The notes under the pieces were generated by a model. The model did not search any database. It was not told where the DNA came from and saw nothing but the letters and a program-made list of their open reading frames with translations. Shown here piece after piece: positions 1 to 9,923 of a stretch of DNA of 64,000 nucleotides. A program made the position numbers and the translations under genes. The stretch lies in the NCBI GenBank assembly GCA_031002005.1, contig JARYHS010008074.1, forward strand, positions 268,151,930 to 268,215,929. Direction: 5' to 3'. This DNA comes from Vandiemenella viatica. Taxonomy: Eukaryota; Arthropoda; Insecta; Orthoptera; Morabidae. Every line of letters begins with the position of its first letter. The first letter of the stretch is position 1.

Positions 1-227
1 CCAAGCCTTATTTTATTAAGTTGTTGGTGCTTCTCCAACAATACTACTTTGTTCCTATACCATTGCACTGGCGTAATGTTGGACATGTGACTTCTTTGAA
101 GTGTATAAATCCTGCTTCTTACAATTACTTCAGTTCTATCATAGCTGTGCTATGAAATGGTCTGAAAACTGTTTGTAGTTTGTCTTGATATTTTCTATTA
201 CAATTAGCAGACTTTTATTTCATCAAG

Positions 228-1097
228 ATGGACAAATTCTTTGAACGGAGTTTACTGTCTATGAGTGCAACTGATGAAAGCGATGAGTCAAAAAGAAAGA
301 AACAAAAGTTAATGCAGTGGAAATACAGTGATAATTATTTATCCTATGGGTTTTCTTGGTGTGGTGAAAAAACGTGCCCAATACCCGAGTGTATCCTTTG
401 TGGTGAAAAACTCAGCAATGCTGCAATGGTTCCCAGTAAATTTAAACGACATTTGTCAACAAAACATTATTTTCTGTCAAACAAGGATGTCAATTATTTT
501 CGTAGGTTGTTGGAAAATGAGAAAATAAAGAACTTTCATGACTGCTACAGTATGTGTTTCGGAAAAAGTACAGGAAGCTAGTTATGAGGCAGCCAAACTT
601 ATCGCAAAGGCCAAGAAACCACATACAAAAGGTGAAACTCTGTTAAAACCTGTTTGTAAAGAGATGGCGAGAATAGTTCTGAGTTTAGAATCTACTAGTG
701 AACTTTCAAAAATCCCCCTTTCTGCTGACACAATCAGTCGCCAAGTTATTGATATGTCTCGTGATATTGAAGAAATTATGAGGAAGAAAATCAACAACAG
801 TCAGAAGTTCTCACTTCGGATCGATGAGTCCACAGATATTAGTTCCCATGCACAACTTCTGACTTACATTCGCTACATCGATGGAGATGTAATTGTAAGT
901 AATTTCTTCTTTTCCAAAGAACTTCCAGAGCATACTACCGGTGAAGAAATATTTCATTTTAATGATGAATATTTGTGCCTTAATAAATGAATCAACATGG
1001 AAGGATGACGTTACTGTTTGTACAGACGGAGAAGCTGCTATGACAGGTCCAGTGGAAGGATTTGCAGCTAAAATATGCGAAGAAAATCCTAACGTAT
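228..1097 (+). pseudogene. hAT transposase, BED-finger N-terminal segment (segment 1 of 3)
   Basis: Decayed transposase of the ZBED5/FAM200/SCAND3-like hAT group. The first frame (228-581) carries a BED-type zinc finger (CILC then HLSTKH). The frame then slips near 538-581 into a second frame (538-990) with the family block FSLRIDESTDIS, whose aspartate matches the first catalytic D. A further slip near 985 restores VCTDGEAAMTG, the second conserved block. The segment stops at the Copia insertion at 1098 and resumes at 4548. Two frameshifts make it non-functional. Family members are usually about 600 residues and the three segments together approach that. I cannot tell an autonomous transposon from a domesticated copy, but the frameshifts and insertions argue for a dead transposon. 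Confidence 0.85.
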
Positions 1098-1238
1098 TGG
1101 TATAAAATGATATCAAAATAAAATTGTCTTAGTCTTAGTATCCGTGCTGTCCATGGATATTGTATATTCTCTGTGGTGAATAAAATGGAAGATGTTTGTT
1201 GCATTCTTGCTTAACCATTAAACGTACGTGTTTTAATA
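1098..1238 (+). repeat. 5' LTR of the Copia element
   Basis: A 141-bp copy beginning TGGTATAAAATGATATC; the 3' partner begins TGTTATAATTTGATATC. The two differ at about a dozen positions (roughly 91% identity by eye), so the insertion is old. It ends in TTTTAATA, directly before the primer binding site. Confidence 0.85.
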
Positions 1239-1252
1239 TGTTATGGGCCCAG
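1239..1252 (+). other. primer binding site of the Copia element
   Basis: The string TGTTATGGGCCCAG abuts the 5' LTR. Copia of Drosophila is known to prime from an internal fragment of initiator methionine tRNA using a closely similar string. The match in sequence and position supports the same half-tRNA priming here. Confidence 0.7.
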
Positions 1253-1330
1253 ACTGTGACCCAGAGTTATTTTCTTCGCTATTCCAGTAAACTGAATACG
1301 GAACAGTTGTAATCATATAAATAATTAGTT

Positions 1331-1933
1331 ATGCGCTTGAAAATGGCTTCGAATTTTGTAGTTAACGTGCCTAAGCTTAAAGGCAGAGACAACTACGATA
1401 TATGGGCTTTTGCGGCGGAGATTATGTTGGTGTTAGAAGGCATGTCCGGCTTAATAAAGGAAGAAGGAAGTACTAGCACTGCAGCCACAGATGATGCAAA
1501 GGAGAAAGTGAAGCTGATTCTTACAATTGACCCAGAGTTGTATGTGCGTATAAAGCAAGCTAAAACAATGAAGGAGCTATGGGCGCAACTTAAAACTATG
1601 TTTGACGATTCCGGGTTAACACGAAGAATAACCTTACTTTGTCATCTTATATCAATCAGACTTGATAATTGTTATTCAATGACGTTGTATGTGACAGATA
1701 TTATTGATACATAGCAAAGATTAAGTGGAACTGGATTTGGTATAAACGAGGAATGGATTGGCTCGTTGTTACTGGCAGGATTACCAGAACGATTTTCACC
1801 TATGATCATGGCGATTGAGCATTCTGGAATTCCAATTACGGCGGATGTTATCAAGACAAAATTTATCGATATGGAAACGTCAGATCCGAATGAATCAGAG
1901 AAAAAACTGCTTTCGCTTCCAAAGGTTGGCTGA
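1331..1933 (+). pseudogene. Copia gag (capsid) with one in-frame stop
   Basis: The reading frame from 1331 (a second ATG at 1343 gives MASNFVVNVPKL) carries the Copia gag start with KLKGRDNYDIWAF, the KTMKELWAQLKTMF block and, after an in-frame TAG at 1712-1714, LLLAGLPERFSPMIMAIE. The frame is unbroken on both sides of the TAG, so that stop is the only early lesion; it ends at a TGA at 1931-1933. Gag packages element RNA in virus-like particles. Codon 1 is uncertain because two ATGs lie close together. Confidence 0.82.
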
Positions 1934-2004
1934 ACCATAGAAGCAAGACTGCCAACAGACAAAACAAAAGCAGAAACTACATCGCGGAAAAGTCAAATGT
2001 CAAA

Positions 2005-2577
2005 ATGACAGGAGTTAAATCCATCAATTGTTACAGGTGTAAACGAAGTGGGCATTATAGGAGTCAATGTCCATTGTTGGTTAAATCAAATGAACCTAAG
2101 CAATCCAATGTGTTTAGTGTTGTTTTTCAATCTGGCAAGTTTGGTAAACAAGATTGGTATATTGACTCCGGCGCAAGTTCTCATATGACGTCGAATGAAC
2201 ATTGGATAAAAATGCATTGTATTCGTCAAGTGAATCAGAAGTTATTATCGCTGACAAAACCAAAGTACCTGTGCTGTGTGCCGGCGATGTAGAAATAACT
2301 TCAGATTGTGGTTATGATATTACTGTGAAAAATGAATTGTGTGTGCCAAGTCTGACGACTAACCTCTTGTCAGTGAGTAAACTCATAAAGAACGGTAATA
2401 AAGTTCATTTCGATTGACAGAATTGTTTCATACATAATATGAATGGTGAATTTGTGGCTAAAGGAGAACTTATTTGTGGTGTTTACAAGTTGAAGGAAAA
2501 ACATAACATGAAATGTGAGCACAGTTTATTGGCTGTTCCTGTGTTATACGTGGCACCGAAGTCTCGGTCACATAAAT
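2005..2577 (+). pseudogene. Copia zinc knuckle, aspartic protease and pre-integrase region
   Basis: Begins with a CCHC zinc knuckle, CYRCKRSGHYRSQC (CX2CX4HX4C), the gag nucleic-acid binding motif. The protease active site DWYIDSGASSHMT follows near 2150-2190; DSGA is the Copia form of the catalytic loop. A frameshift between 2200 and 2290 moves the reading to NELCVPSLTTNLLSVSKL, which is typical of the protease-to-integrase stretch. A stop at 2415-2417 and another near 2575 end the trace. The integrase catalytic core is absent. Confidence 0.8.
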
Positions 2578-3169
2578 AGCGCAGATATGAATAAAACTAA
2601 GTCTGGCCTGGTTGATGGACTTAGTTATCCTGATAATAATTAGCATAAGCAAGATTGTAAATAGTATAATCAAACCTGTAAATAACTAAGCATAATGAAT
2701 TATCTTACAATTCACGGCTGTATGGTCATATAACCGAACGTGAACAAAAGAAAATAATAATTTAGACTCATGAATACCAATGTGGGTATTGCCTCACGTA
2801 TACCTGCAAAATGACTTCAAAATGAATTGTATCAACTGCTACAGCGATTTGGCTTTACATCTGAAAGACTTTAATTACATTTAGATAAGTTCTATTTAAA
2901 ATTGTAACCAATATAATCAAAATTGTAACTAGCATAAGTATAACGATAATTAACAGATGCAATATAGTAATGAATATAATCAAAAATGTTATTAGTTAAC
3001 GATAATGAATCATGTTACAAGTGATGGCTGTATGGTTACATAACCAAATGTCAATAAATAAATTTAAAAAAAAAACTTTCAAGCGGGGAAAATGTAGCAC
3101 CGAAGACTCAGACTAAATAGCGCAGATGTGAATAAAATGAAATCTGGTGTGGTTGATGGACTTAGTTAT
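2549..3169 (+). repeat. paired direct repeats inside the Copia body
   Basis: About 80 bp at 2549-2628 (CGTGGCACCGAAG onward) recur at 3093-3169 (TGTAGCACCGAAG onward). A second pair lies within: about 60 bp at 2686-2745 matches 2999-3058 (both contain GGCTGTATGGT and ACATAACC-like ends). The segment between is AT-rich, with an A-run and a purine stretch AAGCGGGGAAAA directly before 3093. This may be a degraded nested element whose LTR begins TGTAGCACC, or a tandem duplication that replaced integrase and RT. The sequence does not decide between them. Confidence 0.6.
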
Positions 3170-3631
3170 AATAAATATGAAGAAAGAAGTGTTTCCGTGG
3201 GGAATTCTGGTCAAGAAGGACAATTGACAGCAACAGAAAAACCAGAATTACTTAAATCAGTTTCAGTGGGGGAGTCTGCTCAAGAAGAACAGTTGACAGT
3301 AATAGACAAACCAGAATTACTGAAATCATCTCCATCAGATTATCCTGAAGTAGAAGGCCAAGATAACATGGAAGAAAGTACTGCAGTTGAGAGTGTGGAA
3401 ATTAAGACATTGCCTAAAAGAATTAGGAAACTGCCTCAGAGATATGATACAACTTTATTAAGAGTCGCTTGTAAAGAAGAAGGCAGCTCTGTTTCAGATG
3501 ATATAAAGAGAGAATTCCAGAAAGAGGTGCAGAAGATGAAGGCAGTTATGGTCAGACAGGAGAACCGCATCCGAGTCCTGGAGGCAAGGCTGATGGCTCC
3601 AACAGCAAGTTCAGTGCGATTGAGTGATTAA
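3128..3631 (+). pseudogene. Copia linker ORF (167 codons) between integrase and RT regions
   Basis: An open frame with two tandem copies of about 26 residues (SVSVG...EQLT...KPELLKS, near residues 22-70), then LPKRIRKLPQRYD, which resembles the basic spacer that precedes Copia RT. The C-terminal part (IKREFQKEVQKMKAVMVRQ onward) is predicted by eye to be a charged coiled coil. It begins inside the direct repeat, so its ATG may not be the original start. No catalytic motif is present. The last 60 residues may come from another source. Confidence 0.5.
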
Positions 3632-3795
3632 AATTAAAAACTTTGAAAATGATGATAATTTGTGATACCATGCTAGGTCAGTGGCTAAATGTTTTTGCCA
3701 AATATCAGATGTACATTGTCATGAAACCTTTTCATTGGTGGTTAGATACTTCATATTGAGGTTTATTATTTGTAATTAGTGCACAATTATCGTTA

Positions 3796-4330
3796 GGCAT
3801 TTGGCACTTAGATGTAACCTCAGATTTTTTAAATGGATATCTAAAGGAAGATATTTCCATGCATTTACCAAAAGGTTACAAAGTACATAATTGTGAGGGC
3901 ATGATTTGAAATTGAAAAGGTAGAATTACAAGGATTTGTAGATGCTGACTGGGCAACTAACACTATAGACATACGGTCTTGTACAGGTTTCTGTTTTGTA
4001 ATGTCTAGTTCTTTTATTTCATGGGAAAGTAGAAAACAAAAAACTGTAACTCTGTCAAGCACTGAAGCAGAATATATGGCTTTGTCAGATGCTTCTACAG
4101 AGGCAGTATATTTAAGAAATCTGTTATTTGATTAGTATCTTTAGTGACAGTCAGAGCTTACAAGTAATCAACAAATGCACAAGAGGTCTAAACATATTGA
4201 TGTTTGTTACGTTTTTGTCCGCGATGCTGTATTAAATAAATTTATTAAGCTTGAATACATGTTAACTGCTGAAATGCCTGCTGACTTGCTCACTAAAGCT
4301 CTGTGTGCTCCAAACATTACAAACTTATGA
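3796..4330 (+). pseudogene. Copia RT scrap and RNase H
   Basis: Near 3801-3885 the frame reads HLDVTSDFLNGYLKEDISMHLPKGYK, which is Copia RT motif A with its aspartate; the rest of RT, including YVDD, is deleted. From about 3935 RNase H is well preserved: DADWATNTIDIRSCTGF, then LSSTEAEYMALSDAS with the catalytic STEAEY, then after a frame slip KHIDVCYVFVRD and MPADLLTKAL, the conserved Copia terminus. The polypurine tract GTGGGGG at 4395-4401 follows. Confidence 0.85.
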
Positions 4331-4401
4331 ACAAAATAGGATTATTAAATAATATTTTGTAATGTTGTATGAGGCTATCGCTTATTTCGATATAGTGGGG
4401 G

Positions 4402-4542
4402 TGTTATAATTTGATATCAAAATAAAATTGTCTTAGTCTTAGTATCTGTGCTGTCCATTGATATTGTATATTCTCTGTGGTGAATAAAACAGAGGATGTT
4501 TGTTGCATTCTTGCTTAACTGTTAAATGGACGTGTTTTAATA
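4402..4542 (+). repeat. 3' LTR of the Copia element
   Basis: A 141-bp direct repeat of 1098-1238, beginning TGTTATAATTTGATATC right after a GTGGGGG polypurine tract and ending TTTTAATA before the TSD copy catat (4543-4547). Equal length and co-linear sequence over the full span identify the pair. Confidence 0.88.
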
Positions 4543-4547
4543 CATAT

Positions 4548-4886
4548 GATGTGATCATTGTCTCATTCACCACGAAACCATAGTTGCTAAGTCTCCGCCA
4601 CCTTCTCTGAAAGATGTGATGGATGAAGTAGTAAAAGTTGTGAACTTAATAAAATTGCAGCACCTAAATTCGAGACTATTTTCCGTTTTATGTCAGGAAA
4701 TGGGTTCAGAACACACTATACTCCTACTGCATACAGAAGTACGTTGGCTGTCACAAGGAAAAATGTTAATTCAAATATTTGAACTTAGAGAAGAGATCCA
4801 GGCATATTTGACTGTTGATAGACACAAGTACACAGATTTATTCACAGATGTCAGTAGGCATATCTTTTCAATATTTTCACACACTT
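4548..4886 (+). pseudogene. hAT transposase, central segment (segment 2 of 3)
   Basis: Continues the transposase after the Copia insertion: DHCLIHHETIVAKS, then SLKDVMDEVVKVVNLIK, LNSRLFSVLCQEMG and LLLHTEVRWLSQGK, all family blocks. HTEVRWLS is the conserved stretch around the third acidic residue and the tryptophan. A one-base slip near 4860 changes frame to AYLFNIFTH, which then meets LNDLNIKIQG at 6558 once the solo LTR and one ACTT copy are taken out. Confidence 0.86.
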
Positions 4887-6555
4887 TTTAAGGGATAAAG
4901 CTGCTATATCAGCATGAAGTATAGGGCCTAGACAACTTATCTGAATGTTGACTTGAAGAAAGTTCTCTGAATTTGCCTTAATAATTTTTAAATGACCATG
5001 TTAATACCTGGATATTCAACTGTAAATCTTAACGGCTGCCACAAAGCTTATTTGAACCAAAAGCTTAGGAAAGGTTACTGTTCATTATGATAGCATATAA
5101 AAATCCATTTGAAGGAAAATTTGGAATTTATTTCAAAGTCACATTTTGAAAATTTTCATTTACAGTTGAGTAGGCGATCGAACCAAAAGTTTCCAAAAGA
5201 TTGTAGATTATGAAGAGGAAGAAATTTACCGACTTAACTTTGGTAAGAAAAATTGTCATGGCCGACACGCATTCCTAACATGTTCAACTATTTCCGGCTA
5301 TCACCCTGGTCTAACCGGGACACACGAAACCTACCGGCGCAGGTTCACAATGCACAATGTTCCCAAGTTATAGATGGCGACCTCACTACCACGTCACCCT
5401 TTATACCTCCAGCCACATGATCTGTGTGTATGGACGCTTTCCAAAAATAGTGTGAAAAGGTGTAATTATAGAATGTGTTTTAAAATTAACTGTGTGTAGC
5501 CTGGTCTTCGAGGTTTATAAAAAGTGTTTAATGAAAATTCTCACATTATTAGCTTCCTTGTAAATTAATTTAGTTTGATTGCGCAATAGTAAAAAGTTTC
5601 TGAAAATTAATTAGTGAATCCCTGAAATGTGTATTAATTCTGGCAATTTTTAGGCAACCCTGCTGAATTACAGATTATCATGATAAAATTGTTGTCATTG
5701 TGTTCTACGTTAATTCCTGATTCCAATGGTGTAAACTTTATTAAGAGCAGTGGTATAATAGCAAAGTTATTAGTCTGTCAAAAATCGGGTTTAAATCTGT
5801 TTAACAGATACTTGGTTTCTAGTTCATTGTTATTAAAGTGTTGTTTATATCGAAAAAGTGAAGTTGTCTGAATTTTCTTTGAATTTAATTACGCGTTTTC
5901 CTCATTGTTTTATTTACGGAAGTGGCTTTGTTTACTTGCAAATAAATCTCGAAAACTACCAGGTATAGTTTATGATGAAATAATTTTGAAATTGATTTAA
6001 TATCTATTCTACTGCATGGAATATTCTGAAATTTTGATATGTTATACTAGATTTTTCGTTCTTTTAGTAAATCTACTTTTTAGACCGAGAAATTACTGAA
6101 AACATATGATTAAAATAATGATAGTGAAAGTGTGCTCTATAAATTGTTTAAAATTTTATTTACTTTATTTACACGGTCTGAAACTATTGAATTTTACTGA
6201 AGTTAAGTTCCTTTTGGATTATTATTATTTTGAAATTTCTTTACTGCTTCAAAAAGTGTTTGAAATTAGTGAATTTATTACGTAATAAAAATCGATTGTT
6301 TACAAATTGGATAATAATGGATTACCCTATTCCAGGTTAGTTTAAAGGTTCTTTACTATTATAAAATGTTTATTTAGAGCTTATATTGTGTGTTGAGTGG
6401 CTTTACTGTTTCAAAATTGGCTTCTGCATTGAACGGGTTTATCATGTCCTGTTGTAACAAACTGAAAAATTTAATGTTTACTGGGAAGCTTTCTCCCTCC
6501 CTTATGCTCTGTAGCTATGAAAACTAGAATTTATCAAAATTCTAAGGTGCTTACA
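4887..6555 (-). repeat. solo LTR, hairpin-start family (copy 1, 1669 bp)
   Basis: On the minus strand it begins TGTAAGCACCTTAGAATTT at 6555 and ends in CCCTTAAA at 4887, flanked by ACTT (4883-4886 and 6556-6559). Removing it restores the hAT frame (IFTH joined to LNDLNIK), which proves both borders. Its first 30 bases form an inverted pair TAGAATTT/AAATTCTA. The middle is AT-rich, and a GC-richer block with TATA-like elements at about 5260-5420 suggests the promoter. A GTGGCAGCC motif lies about 150 bp from its 3' end. No internal retroelement coding is present, hence a solo LTR. The 4-bp TSD fits Ty3/gypsy. Confidence 0.85.
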
Positions 6556-7072
6556 ACTTGAATGACCTGAACATCAAAATTCAAGGTAGGAACGAAAATA
6601 TTCTTGTTGGTATGGAAAAGATTAAAGGATTTGAGAACAAGCTGGATTTGTGGCTACAGAGGATTGGAAATTGGTCGTGTGAGATGTTCCCGACTGTATG
6701 GTCACTTGATGACTGTAATATAATGGTGATGGACTTAATTAAAAAACATTTAGAAGGCTTGCAGCAGAGATTCAAGAAGTATTTTGGAGAAAGTGTTGAA
6801 GAATTCGACTGGGTTTGTGATCCATTTGTTGCAAATTCGGAACATCGTCCAATAAATATTCAAGAGGAACTTGCAGATTTAAAAGCTGACATAACATTGA
6901 AATTAAAGCTTCTCAAAGTTCCTTTAGATACATTTTGGTTAACAATAAGGAATGAATATCTGGCTATCTCTGACAAGACATTTAATGTTTTAATGCCATT
7001 TTAAACTACATTTTTGTGTGAATTGGGCTTCTCAACATTGACCAAGATTAAAACATTTGAGAGGGATTGTCA
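6556..7072 (+). pseudogene. hAT transposase, C-terminal dimerisation segment (segment 3 of 3)
   Basis: From LNDLNIKIQGRNENI the frame runs 148 codons through KIKGFENKLDLWLQRI, EEFDWVCDPF and FWLTIRNEYLAISDKTFNVLMPF, the hAT dimerisation region. After an in-frame TAA at 7002-7004 it continues LCELGFSTLTKIKTF, the usual end of the domain. The stop before LCELGFS is a later lesion. The family A LINE follows within about 50 bp, so the 3' end of the transposon is probably lost. Confidence 0.85.
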
Positions 7073-7116
7073 ATGATTTCTCCACGAATCAGCCACCCAT
7101 GTGCAGTTTAAGCAGG

Positions 7117-7757
7117 CACAGGTGTCACATTGACCACTGTACTAGAGAATGAGGTTTTCCCTGAACATTACAGAGCGTACCGCAGAGACAGAGAAGCAAT
7201 TGGTGGAGGAGTATTCATACTGGTTAGAAAAGATTACTATAGTACTCTAGTGCTCATAGACCATGATGATGAGTTACTAGGGGTAAATTTTCGTTGTGAT
7301 AAAAATCAAAAGTCAGGCTATTGGCAGCTTACTGTAGTGGAAGAATGAAGGAGATGAGATTCTTGTGTAGAAACTAAATTCACGGTTCAGGGCTGAGTGT
7401 AGAATGGTCATTATTGGAGGGGTTTTAGATATATCAGATGTGAACTGGATAGGAAATAAGATTAATAGCACAAGGGAACAAAGATTTGCAAATACCTTAG
7501 TAAGGGAAGGAGTTTTAACACAACTGCTAGAGTAAAATACAAGGGGACCAAACATGTTGGATATCTTGTTAATAAAGCTTGATGAACATCTTGTAGGGTG
7601 TCAAGTAACTGAAGGAACACTTCATCACAATGCAATACTGATGGATATTATGGGATTCAGTAAACTAGTGGCCAAAATAGAAGAGGAAAATAGGTACTGT
7701 TACAAAAAGAAACAGACTATGGCAATGAAGACATATTTCAGGAAAAAGTTACAGTAA
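7117..7757 (+). pseudogene. LINE family A, apurinic endonuclease domain (5' truncated)
   Basis: Endonuclease part of a CR1-like non-LTR retrotransposon. Blocks in order: ENEVFPEHYRAYRRDRE and GGGVFILVRKDYY (7130-7348), then in another frame VLDISDVNW in place of the usual GDFN-type motif, and RFANTLVREG, NMLDILLIKLDEHLVGCQV and HHNAILMDIMGFS, where the usual SDH before N is degraded. The minus-strand copy at 39621-40007 is collinear and better preserved, which confirms the family. Two or more frameshifts and a TAA at 7533 inactivate it. Confidence 0.82.
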
Positions 7758-9528
7758 ATGAAAGGATGGCACATCTACAGTGGATAGTGTTTAAGGAGAC
7801 AGTAAAAAAGGGTGAGGAAATGTTTACTCCAAAGCAGTATATAAAGAGAAATTCAGAAACTATATACTATCATAGGGAGGTGTGAAGATTGAAGAGGCTA
7901 GTGAGATGGGAACCCAACAGATTTAAGAGACAGGGAGGCAGTAGGAAAAAGTTAAAACAACTAAACAAGCAATTAATAAGAGCAAAGAGAGAGGCAAAGG
8001 ATGGGTTTATGAAAAATATCATTGGCCTAGGAGGACCACTGAATGGTGCATCTAGAAATTTCTATGGCTACATTAGAAAACGGAGGGAGAGGAAAGGTAA
8101 TCAGACTATTGTAGATGAGAATGGAGTTGAAGTCACTGAGGATTTTATAATGGCAGAGGTATTGAGTGACTGGCTTAGTAAGGCAACTAGGGACTATCAT
8201 TCTGTCATGGGAGACAATAAATAAGAGTAAACAAAAAATTTGAAACTTTTTATCAGTAAATTTAAAAAAAAAAAAAAATGTAAAGGGGCTGGTGTAAATA
8301 ATTTTAATACAGATTTATTAAAGATTGTGGCATACGGTAATGTACCTTACCTTGAAGTTTTATTCAAAATGAGTTTTAAGTCTTGCTGCTTACCAGAGGA
8401 ATGGAAAGAAGCAATAGCAGTTCCAGTTTATAAAGTAGGGGTTACAAATAGGGTTGAAAATTACAGGCTAATTAGATTTACATCACTAATCGGCAAAATG
8501 ATGGAGAGATTAATATGCAACTATATCAGAAATGTCTGTGAGGAAAGAAACTGGTCTTCAGATCAACAACATGGCTTTAGGCAAGGATATTCATGTGAAT
8601 CTCAAATGGTGGGCTAGATGCAAGATATTTCAGATGAATTGGACAAGATAGGCCAAGTTGATAGTGTGGCAATAGATTTTTCTAAGGAATTGTTAAAAGC
8701 CAGAAAGCAAGTGTTAGAGTAGGAAATACATTATCAAAAGATGTGGAAGTAAATATGGTTGTGTATTGGGACCATTACTTTTCATTATTCTAATCAATGA
8801 TTGTGTCAAATAGATTAAGGTCAGATTTTAGTTTGTTTTTTTTTTCATATTTTAGGTTTTTTTGATATAATGGTATACAATAGGATCAAAACAGGTGAAG
8901 GCTGTGAACAGCTGAAAGGTGGCTTGGATAGAATAGCGAAATAGGTAGGTCAGCATAGAATGAAGATAAATGCCAAGAAGAGTCAGCTTATTAGGTAGAC
9001 AGATGAAAAAAAACTAATGGTTAATTATGATTAAGGGGTCAGAATTGTTTGTTGAAGACTTGAAATGTAAATTTCTTGGCATAATGTATGATAACATACT
9101 CTACTGGGCAGAGCACAATGGGAAGGTAGGAGGCAAATGTTACAAAATCCTTCATATACTGCAGAGGGTTATGAGAGGATGTAACAGGAAAGGTAAGGAA
9201 TTGGGCTACAAAACTTTGTTCAGACCCTTGGTTGAAAATGGTGGTGTAATTTGGGCCCCACATTTTGGTTATCAAATACTGGAATTGCAGGGTGTGCAAA
9301 GAAGAACAGCTAGATTTGTTTGTGCAAATTATCACAAGACCCAGTCAATAACTAATACGATAAAGAAGCTGGATTGGGAGTCTTTTGAGGAAAGGAGGAC
9401 AGCTGAAAAGAATGCTGGGAATATATAGAGAATATGTTGATGATGGGGCTTGGAAAGATATTGGTCAAATAATTAGGAATAGTGATTGGAAGGGGAAGGA
9501 GGACCATGACCACAAGCTGTCACTTGAT
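7758..9528 (+). pseudogene. LINE family A, reverse transcriptase and C-terminus
   Basis: Downstream of the endonuclease. At 7889-8224 the pre-RT linker reads KKLKQLNKQLIRAKREAKDG and NFYGYIRKRRERKG. At 8240-8617 RT begins: PEEWKEAIAVPVYK, NYRLIRFTSLIGKMMERLI (motif 1/2 NYRPISL-like) and QQHGFRQGYSCESQ. A frame break and a deletion remove the catalytic YADD region, leaving VAIDFSKE near 8670. At 9027-9428 the C-terminal block reads FRPLVENGGVIWAPHF and ELQGVQRRTARFV. The element ends near 9528 against Penelope-like sequence. Confidence 0.82.
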
Positions 9529-9554
9529 TTGAAGCATACGGGAGTGGGAAAATC

Positions 9555-9720
9555 TCTTCATTCTGACGCAACGCACGGAGAGTGAGGTGCTCTGATTTTG
9601 TGATATTGGACTTGGGTGGGGTTTGGCTTTCTCCAAAAATCTACAGGTTTCCCTCCAAATTTCTTCAGCCGCATCTCCTGGAAGCTTGCAAGCAGCTATT
9701 TCAACCACACAGATGACAAG
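9555..9720 (-). pseudogene. inverted fragment of the Penelope-like ORF
   Basis: The minus strand reads VVEIAACKLPGDAAEEIWRETC, collinear with the plus-strand ORF near 10435-10510 (VEIAECKLPEDVTEEIWKETC). The nucleotide match runs about 160 bp (9555-9720 against the reverse complement of about 10430-10595). A 5' inverted piece of the same element is a recognised arrangement for Penelope-like elements. It is not an independent gene. Confidence 0.8.
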
Positions 9721-9739
9721 GAAGGCCCAGTACAGATCC

Positions 9740-9880
9740 ACGAGACTTCCAGTGCTGTTCTAGTTGTCACATACGTACAATGTACCTGACGATGGCAGCA
9801 GAGTAAGCTGCCAAAAGCTTGTCTTTCGATAATACTATCCAGTGGAGAACCTGCGAAGATTTCATATAATAAATACGCCG
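9740..9880 (+). repeat. Penelope-like pLTR, upstream copy
   Basis: About 130 bp around TTCTAGTTGTCACAT, CCTGACGATGG and ACTATCCAGTGGAGAACC recur at 14075-14195 downstream of the ORF. Direct flanking copies of this type are the pseudo-LTRs of Penelope-like elements. The copy lies between the inverted ORF fragment and the main ORF. Confidence 0.75.
9786..9818 (+). ncRNA. candidate degenerate hammerhead ribozyme core
   Basis: CTGACGA (9786-9792) matches the hammerhead CUGANGA core. It is followed by a perfect 7-bp stem TGGCAGC/GCTGCCA with a 7-base loop, then AAAAGC where a functional core would have GAAA. Outer pairing GTTCT (before) with AGAAC (about 9850) could form stem I. Hammerhead ribozymes are known in Penelope-like pLTRs. 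The missing G of GAAA and the lost stem in the 14.1-kb copy suggest it is inactive. Confidence 0.4.
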
Positions 9881-9923
9881 GGAAAGTCTTATTTCTCACA
9901 TTAAGTACCTCTACAGGGAGGAG

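Larger units (their letters stand above)
1098..4542 (+). mobile_element. Copia-type LTR retrotransposon, internally deleted
   Basis: A 3445-bp element bounded by two 141-bp direct repeats (1098-1238 and 4402-4542), flanked by cgtat (1093-1097) and catat (4543-4547), which I read as a 5-bp TSD with one CpG-type transition. The order of coding traces is gag, zinc knuckle, protease, a linker, a reverse transcriptase scrap and RNase H, which is Copia order. Nearly all of integrase and most of RT are missing. Removing the element brings the flanking hAT codons together, with the CDHCLIHHET block following ENPNV, which confirms the borders. Several stops and frameshifts mark it as dead. Confidence 0.88.

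Noticed and set aside
5680..5871. 63-codon plus ORF
   Set aside because: It lies antisense inside a solo LTR and has no motif or coding signal.
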